In this document: piece after piece, positions 1-5,111 of the stretch | How positions within the stretch are numbered: the stretch's first letter is position 1 | Layout of the letters: each line of letters begins with the position of its first letter | Assembly (NCBI GenBank): GCA_014379925.1 | Contig: JACMKY010000497.1 | Span: 1-5,400 of the forward strand | From: Cytophagales bacterium | GTDB lineage: Bacteria; Bacteroidota; Bacteroidia; Cytophagales; ES-bin-26 | Direction: 5' to 3' | Length of the DNA: 5,400 bases | The notes under the pieces: generated by a model | The model's database searches: none | Told to the model about the DNA's origin: nothing | Seen by the model: the letters and a program-made list of their open reading frames with translations, nothing else | Position numbers and translations under genes: made by a program

Positions 1-77
1 ACGTTATCTACGGCATCACCATGACCGAGCCCGGCGTCTCGCGCGTGGTGCCGGTGGACCTGCGGGCCCTGGAGTGA
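1..77 (+). CDS. C-terminal end of an unidentified protein (5' truncated by window)
   Basis: An open frame runs in from the left edge (first whole codon at 3) and stops at TGA 75-77, giving 24 residues that begin VIYGITMTEP and end DLRALE. Nearly all codons end in G or C, as in the real genes of this window, whereas the frame that begins at base 1 stops by base 24. This supports real coding sequence, but 24 residues are too few to name the family and I do not recognise them. The repeat cluster begins within about 7 bp of the stop, so no separate terminator is visible for this gene. In some Bacteroidota the PorX-type regulator gene lies near tsaE and ald; that is a possible identity only from context and is not supported by the residues seen. 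Confidence 0.55.
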   Translation, partial: VIYGITMTEPGVSRVVPVDLRALE

Positions 78-90
78 GTAGAGGGAAAAG

Positions 91-154
91 AATGTCGAAT
101 ATCGAACAAGGAATGTCCAATGTCGAAGGGTGAGAGAAGGAAGAGAAGGAAAAG
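91..154 (+). repeat. Direct repeat unit 1 (intact 64-bp unit)
   Basis: The unit is a 38-bp core (91-128) that starts AATGTCGAATATCGAACAAG, plus a purine-rich tail (129-154) that ends GAAGGAAAAG. A shortened version of the tail's end (GAGGGAAAAG, 81-90) also precedes the unit. I take it as the reference copy because its core differs from the inverted copy at only one base. Confidence 0.9.
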
Positions 155-248
155 AATGTCGAATGGCACCGGCGAACCGGACCAAACGCATCGGCGGACC
201 GAAGGAATGTCCAATGTCGAAGGGTGAGAGAAGAAAGAGAAGGAAAAG
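155..248 (+). repeat. Direct repeat unit 2, with 38-bp internal replacement
   Basis: The first 10 bp (155-164) and the last 46 bp (203-248) match unit 1 with one difference in the purine tail. The 8 bp ATCGAACA of unit 1 (101-108) are replaced here by an unrelated GC-rich 38-bp segment (165-202), so the unit is 94 bp instead of 64. The segment contains two small potential hairpins, CCGG-CGAA-CCGG at 169-180 and TCGG-CGGA-CCGA at 191-202. Confidence 0.85.
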
Positions 249-286
249 AATGTCGAATGTCCAACAAGGAATTTCGAATCATGAAG
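249..286 (+). repeat. Direct repeat unit 3 (diverged core, no tail)
   Basis: This 38-bp copy matches the core of unit 1 at 31 of 38 positions by hand count, with the differences concentrated in the second half. It lacks the purine tail and is followed by an A-rich run (288-295). GGAATT (268-273) and AATTCC (294-299) could pair across the A-rich run. Confidence 0.75.
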
Positions 287-301
287 TAAAAAAAATTCCA
301 T

Positions 302-347
302 CCTTCGACATTGGGCATTCCTTGTTCGATATTCGACATTCTTTTCC
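302..347 (-). repeat. Inverted copy, pairs with 84-129
   Basis: The reverse complement of 302-347 equals 84-129 at 45 of 46 positions; the only difference is TCC versus CCC in the second half of the core. The two arms are separated by 172 bp that contain units 2 and 3. A transcript crossing the region could fold into a very long hairpin. Confidence 0.9.
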
Positions 348-384
348 TCCTCCTGACGCCTGCCCTTTGCCCGGAAAAACTTTA

Positions 385-413
385 TTGAAACCACGAATTA
401 TTTTCTACCTTTG
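385..413 (+). promoter_or_regulatory. Bacteroidota-type promoter for tsaE-ald
   Basis: TACCTTTG at 406-413 matches the primary sigma factor -7 consensus TAnnTTTG of Bacteroidota exactly. A TTG at 385-387 lies 18 bp upstream, at the usual -33 distance. The surroundings (381-405) are AT-rich compared with the rest of the window. Transcription would start around 417-421, leaving a leader of roughly 110 nt before the tsaE start. No other exact match to this consensus was found by eye in the other intergenic stretches. Confidence 0.7.
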
Positions 414-527
414 CAGATGCGAAAGGCCGGATTGTCAATTTTTTAGCCAACAATTCGTACGGATAAACCGATTTACGCCGGTCTTTCAATTGCCGGAAGG
501 AGAGCAGGCAGCTTCCAGTGAACAGCG
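414..527 (+). other. Leader of the tsaE-ald transcript
   Basis: About 110 nt separate the proposed promoter from tsaE. The stretch shows AT-rich patches near 436-455 and a purine-rich AAGGAGAG at 498-505, which is about 22 nt from the ATG and so too far for a standard ribosome binding site. GGAAG (495-499) can pair with CTTCC (512-516) across it. No recognised riboswitch was seen. A tiny frame (ATG 417 to TAG 444-446, nine codons) starts almost at the predicted transcript start; I see no support for it being a gene. Confidence 0.4.
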
Positions 528-980
528 ATGCGGGACGTGGATACTTTGACGGACTTACGGCTTGATTGCAACGGACTGGACGAGTTGGAAACCATCGCGG
601 CCCGGGTAATCGCTTTCGCCGGCCATTCGAAGATCTGGCTGCTGGAGGGGGAAATGGGCGCGGGAAAAACCACCCTGGTCCGGGCCATCTGCCGGCAGCT
701 GGGCGTAACGGGTTCGGTGCAAAGTCCTACCTATTCGCTCGTCAATGAATACGTTACCGGCGACCAACGAACACTCTATCATTTCGATTTTTACCGCATC
801 CGGGACGAAGCCGAAGCGATGGACATGGGCGCGGAGGAATATTTCGATTCGGGCAACCTCTGCCTGGTGGAATGGCCCGGCCGGATTCCTGGCCTCCTCC
901 CCGCCCAACGCGTAACCATCCGGATACGATCCGTGAATCATTCCCAAAGAACCCTATACCTGAGCAAAGATGGGCAGTAG
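528..980 (+). CDS. tsaE: TsaE, ATPase of the tRNA t6A37 threonylcarbamoylation complex
   Basis: TsaE is the P-loop ATPase that works with TsaB and TsaD (TsaC makes the threonylcarbamoyl-AMP donor) to place N6-threonylcarbamoyl on A37 of ANN-decoding tRNAs in the cytoplasm. The 150-residue product has the usual family length and all its landmarks: Walker A GEMGAGKT (residues 41-48), SPTYSLVNEY (66-75), the HFDFYRI block with the metal-linked Asp (85-91), and VEWPGRI (114-120). The ATG at 528 is the first possible start, because an in-frame TGA lies at 519-521; there is no close Shine-Dalgarno, which is common in Bacteroidota. The gene follows the TAnnTTTG promoter and overlaps the next gene by 11 bp, so the two are probably translated in a coupled way. 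Nothing is missing or broken. Family assignment is secure from motifs alone. Confidence 0.96.
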   Translation: MRDVDTLTDLRLDCNGLDELETIAARVIAFAGHSKIWLLEGEMGAGKTTLVRAICRQLGVTGSVQSPTYSLVNEYVTGDQRTLYHFDFYRIRDEAEAMDMGAEEYFDSGNLCLVEWPGRIPGLLPAQRVTIRIRSVNHSQRTLYLSKDGQ

Positions 981-2202
981 CGAACAATACAAATCCGGGT
1001 TGGAAGGGCTGGTCCAACAACGCGCTTTGTACCCGCAGGAATCGCTCCTGGAACTGAAAACGAGCAAGCACCACCTCTACATCGGGCTTCCCCGGGAGGC
1101 GTCCTCCCAGGAGAACCGGATCTGCCTCACCCCCGAAGCCGTCGACATCCTCGTCCGCAACGGACACCGCGTGGTGGTGGAAGCGGGGGCGGGCGAGGCT
1201 TCCAAGTTCAGCGACCGCGAATACAGCGAGGCGGGTGCCGGCATCGCCTACTCCCCGCCGGAGGTCTTCGAGGCGGACATCATCCTGAAGGTGGAGCCGG
1301 CCGTTCAGCGGGAGATCGATTACCTCAAAGCGGGCAAAACCCTCATCTCGGCGCTGCCCCTGGCCAAGCTGTCGGCCGAATACCTCCGGGCCATCAACGA
1401 AAAGAAGACCACCGGCCTCGCTTTCGAGCTCATCCAGGACCAGGCCGGCAACATGCCCGTGGTCCGGGCAATGAGCGAAATCGCCGGCAGCACCGTGATG
1501 CTCATCGCCGCCGAGTACCTGAGCAGCGTCAACAACGGGCGGGGCGTCATCCTGGGCGGCATTACCGGCGTGCCGCCCACCAGGGTGGTCATTCTCGGTT
1601 CGGGAACGGTGGCCGAATACGCCGCCCGCACCGCCCTGGGATTGGGCGCCGAAGTCAAGATCTTCGACAAGAACATTTACAAGCTCCGCCGCATCAAGTA
1701 CGCCATCGGCCTGCAGGTCTACACGTCCACCATCGACACGCCGGTTCTCCGCGAAACCCTCAGCCGCGCCGACGTGGTGATCGGGGCGATCCGGGCCGAA
1801 GACGGGGTGAGTCCCTGCGTGGTGACCGAAGAAATGGTGGCGGCCATGCAACCCAACTCCGTCATCATCGACGTCAGCATTGACCAGGGCGGCTGCTTTG
1901 AAACGTCCGAAATCACCACCCACAAGAATCCGGTTTTCAAGAAACACGACGTCATCCACTACTGCGTGCCCAACATCGCCTCGCGGGTAGCGCGCACGGC
2001 CACCACCGCGTTCAGCCACATCTTCACGCCCTTCCTGCTCCAGACGGGCATCTTGGGCGGCATCGAGGAAATGGTGTTTTCCAACCAGTGGTTCATGAAG
2101 GGCGTCTACTGCTACAAGGGAAGCCTGACCAACGCCCACCTGGCCCGCAAGTTCGACATGCCCTACAAGGATTTGAACCTGTTCATGGCCGCCCGGATGT
2201 AG
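970..2202 (+). CDS. ald: Alanine dehydrogenase family protein (N-terminally extended type)
   Basis: The family catalyses NAD-dependent interconversion of L-alanine with pyruvate and ammonia in the cytoplasm. The 410-residue product has an extension of about 35 residues before the family start (YIGLPREASSQENR, with the substrate Arg equivalent at 50). It then shows ILKVEP with the catalytic Lys equivalent K107, the dinucleotide-binding GSGTVAEYA (210-218) with an acidic residue at the end of the next strand (D233), DVSIDQGGCFE (301-311) with the catalytic Asp equivalent D305, and HYCVPN (330-335). The classical motif that supplies the catalytic His (YLHLA in typical enzymes) reads ALPLA here, so the His position is Pro130. 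From memory, extended Bacteroidota homologues often lack this His, so the activity is less certain than the fold. The start at 970 overlaps the end of tsaE; the next Met is residue 162, too far in to be the start. A strong terminator follows. Confidence 0.93.
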   Translation: MGSSEQYKSGLEGLVQQRALYPQESLLELKTSKHHLYIGLPREASSQENRICLTPEAVDILVRNGHRVVVEAGAGEASKFSDREYSEAGAGIAYSPPEVFEADIILKVEPAVQREIDYLKAGKTLISALPLAKLSAEYLRAINEKKTTGLAFELIQDQAGNMPVVRAMSEIAGSTVMLIAAEYLSSVNNGRGVILGGITGVPPTRVVILGSGTVAEYAARTALGLGAEVKIFDKNIYKLRRIKYAIGLQVYTSTIDTPVLRETLSRADVVIGAIRAEDGVSPCVVTEEMVAAMQPNSVIIDVSIDQGGCFETSEITTHKNPVFKKHDVIHYCVPNIASRVARTATTAFSHIFTPFLLQTGILGGIEEMVFSNQWFMKGVYCYKGSLTNAHLARKFDMPYKDLNLFMAARM

Positions 2203-2225
2203 CAAAAGCCGACGATCATTCTTTT

Positions 2226-2260
2226 AAAAGGCGGAACCGGTGGGTATTCCGCCTTTTTTG
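2226..2260 (+). terminator. Intrinsic terminator of the tsaE-ald operon
   Basis: A perfect 11-bp stem (AAAAGGCGGAA at 2226-2236 with TTCCGCCTTTT at 2247-2257) encloses a 10-nt loop and runs into a T tract (2254-2259), 23 bp after the ald stop. Because the left arm starts with A residues and is preceded by CTTTT (2221-2225), it might also work weakly on the opposite strand. Confidence 0.92.
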
Positions 2261-2472
2261 TTGGCTTTCAAACGGAAATGGCAAAGCGTGAAAGCGCCGT
2301 ATACCGGTCAGAAATCCGAAAAACGAACGTTTTTGGGCCAGGGAAGCATCCCCGGCGTTCATTACAAAGCAGTTTATCGACACGGGTATGATACCGACGG
2401 ATAAGGTACGGATATTCGGGTGAAATCTCGCTTTCGGCGGCTTAGCTTGCCAGACTGATCCGCAAGGCGCCA
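2261..2472. other. Intergenic spacer upstream of the PorE-like gene
   Basis: I see no gene in these 212 bp. No exact TAnnTTTG box is visible; TAGCTTGC at 2443-2450 is only a partial match, so the promoter of the downstream gene is not identified. Two small dyads are present: AAAAAC-GAAC-GTTTTT at 2319-2334 and GGTAT-G-ATACC at 2385-2395, the latter with the look of an operator half-site pair but without other support. Confidence 0.5.
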
Positions 2473-4857
2473 ATGCCCGAAAAACGGTCCCTGAACCGCA
2501 CCCCGATGAAATCTACGGTGAAGCCCGCCACGAAGTCACCAACCGAATGTTTGGTGCGCCACGTTTACCCGGTTGCCACGATTCTCTTGCTGGGCCTTGC
2601 CCTCTGGCCGGGCGTTGCCCGGGCCCAGTCCAACGTCCGGGCGGCCGAGAAAATCGCCCGGCAGGGTGACAAGCACCTGAAGTCGGAAAATTACCACCGC
2701 GCTTGGGAGTACTATGACCGGGCCCTGGCGCTGGATTCCAACAGCGTCCGGGCTCTGGCCAACGGCGGGGTGGCGAACCTGCTGCTCTACGCCAATCCGC
2801 AAGCGGCCTGCCTGCTGCAAAAGGCCTGCGACCTTGATCCCCGGTTCGACGACCAGTTGCGGTATTGGCTGGGCCGGGCCTACCACCTGACCGGCCAAAC
2901 CGACCAGGCCGTCAACGAATACAACAAGTACCTGCAAACACTCCCCGCGGGTGATTCGCGCCGCGACGAGGTGAACCGGCTGCTGACCCAGGCGCGGTTC
3001 CTGAAGACGTACGCGGGAAGCCCCACCGATCACACCGTTCAGAACCTGGGTGAGAACCTCAACAGCGCTTACGCCGACTACAGCCCGATATTGACCAGCG
3101 ACGAAAAGACCCTGATTTTTACGTCCCGGCGGACGGAGGAAAAAAAAACCACCCAAACGCCGCGGGGGGATGATTTTGAAAAAATGTATTCCGCCACGCG
3201 GTTCTTCGACGGTTCCTGGGGAAAACCTACCCTGATCGGCGACCAGCACAACAAAAAGAATCACCACGTTTCCAACGTACAACTCTTCGACCACGACCGC
3301 AAGCTGCTGGTCTACCGCTCGGACAGGTTCGGTTCTTTGATGACGGCTGAACGGGAAGGCGCGGGCTGGTCCGAACCGGTTGCCCTCAATAAGTTTACCG
3401 TTACCCGCGACTACGAATCCAGTGGCTTCGTTTACGAACCCGACTCCTCGGTCTATTTCGCCTCCAGCAAGGACTCCAAAGACGGCAACCTCGACTTGTT
3501 CGTCACCCGGAAGGAAACGGCCGGCCAATGGTCGGCCCCCCAACGCCTCTCCCCCCTGCTCAACACCGACCAGGACGAAGACGCCCCTTTCCTGGCCGCC
3601 GATGGCCAAACCCTTTATTTCAGCTCGCGCGGTCACGATGGAATGGGCGGCTACGACGTGTTTAAGGCCACCTACAATCCCGCCAACCGCACCTGGTCGC
3701 GGCCCGTCAACCTGGGATATCCCACCAACTCACCCGCCGACGACATTTACTACGTGGCCAACGACTCCACCGGCGTCGGCTACGTGAGTTCCAACCGCAT
3801 GGGCACGCTCGGCGGACCCGATATTTTCCGGGTCAGCTTGCCGCTATCGGTCGTGGTGAACGGCTACGTGACCAACCGGAACAACCAGCAACCCTTGCCG
3901 GGGTACACCATCCAACTCACCCCCCTGACCAAAAAGGAGGACGATCTCGTGGCCGTTACCCGCTCGAACGGCCAGTACAGCGTGCGGGTGCGGTCCAAAA
4001 ACCGCTACCGGCTGCAGGTGTTGCGACAGGAGGAGGTGGTGCTCACCGAAGAACTGGACGTACCCCTGGCCATCAACGAAAACGTCCGGATCGTGCGCGA
4101 CTTCCCGATTGACGTACCCGTTTCTGCCCTCCCGCCCGCCGTCGCCCGCATCACCGTGGCCAACCTGAACCTGATCCGGGTGACCTACCAGGAGCTGGAC
4201 TCCCTGGTTATTGACGGTTCGGTCAAGCACACCGGCCAGCCGATTGCCAACGCCCAGGTAGGGCTGCGGGAAGAGGCCTCGGCGGAGATCAAGTACCGCA
4301 CCACGACCGACGGCCAGGGCAATTACCACCTGGGATTTATACCGGGCAAACCGGAAGATTACGTCGTGGAAATCACCCAACCGGGCTACCAGTTGGCCAG
4401 TGTGGTGGTGCTTTACGCCGCCAACCAGCCCCGGTCCAAAGCCGTCAGCACCCGCAACAAGAACGTAAACCGCATTGACCTGAGCACGGCGCTGGTTGCG
4501 CTCGAAGTGGGGGCGAAAAGCGTGTTGGGGGGAGTATACTTCGAATTCAACAGTGCGGTGTTGCGGCCCGAAAGTGCCATCGTACTGGATCGCCTCCGCA
4601 CGTTCCTCAACGACAACCCCACCGTTCGGATGGAGATCGGAGGCCACTCCGACGACGTAGGAACGTCCTACGTGAACCGGACCGTTTCCCAGAAGCGGGC
4701 GCAGTCCGTGGTCAACTACTTGATCAGTAAAGGCATTACCAAAAATCGACTGACCTCCCACGGGTACGGGGAAGACGCACCGGCTGCCCCCAACGACGCC
4801 GAAATGAACGGCCGCGACGTGAACCGCCGGGTGGAGATCACCATCCTGGCCAAGTAG
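2473..4857 (+). CDS. PorE-like envelope protein: TPR, beta-propeller, CRD-like and OmpA domains
   Basis: The 794-residue product is probably periplasmic or outer-membrane associated and bound to peptidoglycan. A signal peptide ends near VARA-QS (residues 48-53). TPR-like helices follow (about 53-180; for example HRAWEYYDRALALDSN), then a PD40/WD40-like propeller (about 195-456; blades such as APFLAADGQTLYFSSRG at 371-387), two carboxypeptidase-regulatory-like beta domains (about 457-545 and 575-650; YVTNRNNQQPLPGYTI and DGSVKHTGQPIANAQV), and a C-terminal OmpA domain (685-794). The OmpA domain has GHSDDVG (724-730), RA at 742-743 and NRRVEI (784-789); D727 and R742 have the spacing of the Asp/Arg pair that binds diaminopimelate. 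This order matches PorE of the type IX secretion system, but Bacteroidota often have several such paralogues, so orthology is open. The start is uncertain: ATG 2473, ATG 2506, or GTG 2554, which would give a compact 24-residue signal peptide. No Shine-Dalgarno decides it. Confidence 0.93.
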   Translation: MPEKRSLNRTPMKSTVKPATKSPTECLVRHVYPVATILLLGLALWPGVARAQSNVRAAEKIARQGDKHLKSENYHRAWEYYDRALALDSNSVRALANGGVANLLLYANPQAACLLQKACDLDPRFDDQLRYWLGRAYHLTGQTDQAVNEYNKYLQTLPAGDSRRDEVNRLLTQARFLKTYAGSPTDHTVQNLGENLNSAYADYSPILTSDEKTLIFTSRRTEEKKTTQTPRGDDFEKMYSATRFFDGSWGKPTLIGDQHNKKNHHVSNVQLFDHDRKLLVYRSDRFGSLMTAEREGAGWSEPVALNKFTVTRDYESSGFVYEPDSSVYFASSKDSKDGNLDLFVTRKETAGQWSAPQRLSPLLNTDQDEDAPFLAADGQTLYFSSRGHDGMGGYDVFKATYNPANRTWSRPVNLGYPTNSPADDIYYVANDSTGVGYVSSNRMGTLGGPDIFRVSLPLSVVVNGYVTNRNNQQPLPGYTIQLTPLTKKEDDLVAVTRSNGQYSVRVRSKNRYRLQVLRQEEVVLTEELDVPLAINENVRIVRDFPIDVPVSALPPAVARITVANLNLIRVTYQELDSLVIDGSVKHTGQPIANAQVGLREEASAEIKYRTTTDGQGNYHLGFIPGKPEDYVVEITQPGYQLASVVVLYAANQPRSKAVSTRNKNVNRIDLSTALVALEVGAKSVLGGVYFEFNSAVLRPESAIVLDRLRTFLNDNPTVRMEIGGHSDDVGTSYVNRTVSQKRAQSVVNYLISKGITKNRLTSHGYGEDAPAAPNDAEMNGRDVNRRVEITILAK

Positions 4858-4899
4858 CGGCGGTGCCGATCCGATGTCCCCGTACGGAGGAAGGCGGGA

Positions 4900-4922
4900 T
4901 GGGACAAAAAGAGGCTGTCCCA
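4900..4922. other. Hairpin between the PorE-like stop and the regulator remnant
   Basis: TGGGACA (4900-4906) pairs perfectly with TGTCCCA (4916-4922) around a 9-nt loop. It lies 43 bp after the PorE-like stop on the + strand and immediately beyond the remnant's stop codon on the minus strand. There is no T tract after the stem in either direction, although the minus strand loop is T-rich. TGTCCC at 4875-4880 could compete for the GGGACA arm. It may be a weak terminator or the worn terminator of the lost minus strand gene. Confidence 0.5.
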
Positions 4923-4923
4923 A

Positions 4924-5082
4924 TCAAACCTCGATGAGGTGGTTTTTGAACGTAAACACTACCAGCCTCGCAATGTCGCGGGCTTGAGTCTTTTCAAGCA
5001 GCTTGGTGCGGTATCCTTCCACCGCCTGTACCCTCAAAATTACCACGCACGCTATCCGCTCGGGAGATGGCGTGCGTTGTTG
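4924..5082 (-). pseudogene. C-terminal remnant of a LuxR/NarL-type response regulator
   Basis: Read on the minus strand, codons from 5082 down to the TGA at 4926-4924 give 53 residues. The part containing AVEGYRTKLLEKTQARDIAR and ending FTFKNHLIEV corresponds to the recognition helix and last helix of a LuxR-family DNA-binding domain, where the usual form is TVEGYRxxLLEKT followed by a short hydrophobic end. Upstream residues (SPERIAC...) still fit the scaffold helix weakly. An in-frame TAA at 5085-5083 blocks the frame, no ATG lies inside, and the N-terminal receiver domain and the first part of the HTH are absent; the space ends at the next gene. It is therefore a 5'-truncated gene fragment, unlikely to be functional. 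It could have been left by a deletion or by insertion of the neighbouring gene. Confidence 0.75.
5045..5077. other. Strong hairpin upstream of the secreted-protein gene
   Basis: ACGCACGC (5045-5052) pairs perfectly with GCGTGCGT (5070-5077). The stem can extend by one wobble and three Watson-Crick pairs (5053-5056 with 5066-5069), leaving a 9-nt loop. It is followed by TGTTGTT (5078-5084), a weak T-rich run, and ends 34 bp before the start of the next gene. It may terminate transcription from the PorE-like gene or be a leader structure of the next one. It overlaps the weak upstream part of the regulator remnant. Confidence 0.55.
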
Positions 5083-5111
5083 TTAAGAATCCGAGCTGAC
5101 GCAATACTCCA

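Larger units (their letters stand above)
84..347. repeat. Intergenic repeat cluster: direct units plus one inverted copy
   Basis: This stretch is built from one repeat family. A 38-bp core (91-128) is followed by a 26-bp all-purine-like tail (129-154), making a 64-bp unit. The unit recurs at 155-248 with an internal substitution and partly at 249-286, and the core recurs inverted at 303-340. The core itself contains four matches to the 9-mer AATRTCSAA (91-99, 98-106, 112-120, 119-127), so it looks like a short motif that was amplified and then fixed. The long open frames here on both strands read as repeated peptides such as FDIGHS and FDIRHS and come from the repeat, so I do not call them genes. 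The role is unknown: it could be a dispersed non-coding repeat family, a non-autonomous element or a transcript-end structure for the upstream gene. Confidence 0.9.

Noticed and set aside
84..347. CRISPR array
   Set aside because: Repeat units are adjacent with only one interrupted by a non-repeat segment, one copy is inverted, spacing is irregular and no cas gene is present.
84..347. Insertion sequence or MITE with terminal inverted repeats
   Set aside because: The inverted arms are long and nearly identical, but there is no target-site duplication at the edges and no transposase, so a mobile element cannot be claimed from this window alone.
417..446. Nine-codon leader peptide starting at the predicted transcript start
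   Set aside because: It would need leaderless translation and has no regulatory codon run or attenuator structure after it.
130..549. Plus-strand open frame of 139 codons across the repeat cluster and into tsaE
   Set aside because: Its first part is translated repeat, it crosses the proposed promoter, and it overlaps the start of tsaE in another frame. No family resemblance.
754..2205. Long minus-strand open frame (483 codons) opposite tsaE and ald
   Set aside because: It is antisense to two genes with clear family motifs; long antisense frames are expected in GC-rich coding DNA with high third-position GC. Its translation shows low-complexity runs and no domain.
2216..2473. Minus-strand open frame of 85 codons across the spacer after ald
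   Set aside because: It runs through the intrinsic terminator, has no recognisable domain and no promoter or ribosome binding site. I cannot support it.
2536..3636. Minus-strand open frame (366 codons) opposite the PorE-like gene
   Set aside because: Antisense shadow of a gene whose domains are recognisable in the + frame.
3844..4923. Minus-strand open frame (359 codons) opposite the OmpA end of the PorE-like gene
   Set aside because: Antisense shadow; no domain, and the + strand frame carries conserved OmpA residues over the same bases.
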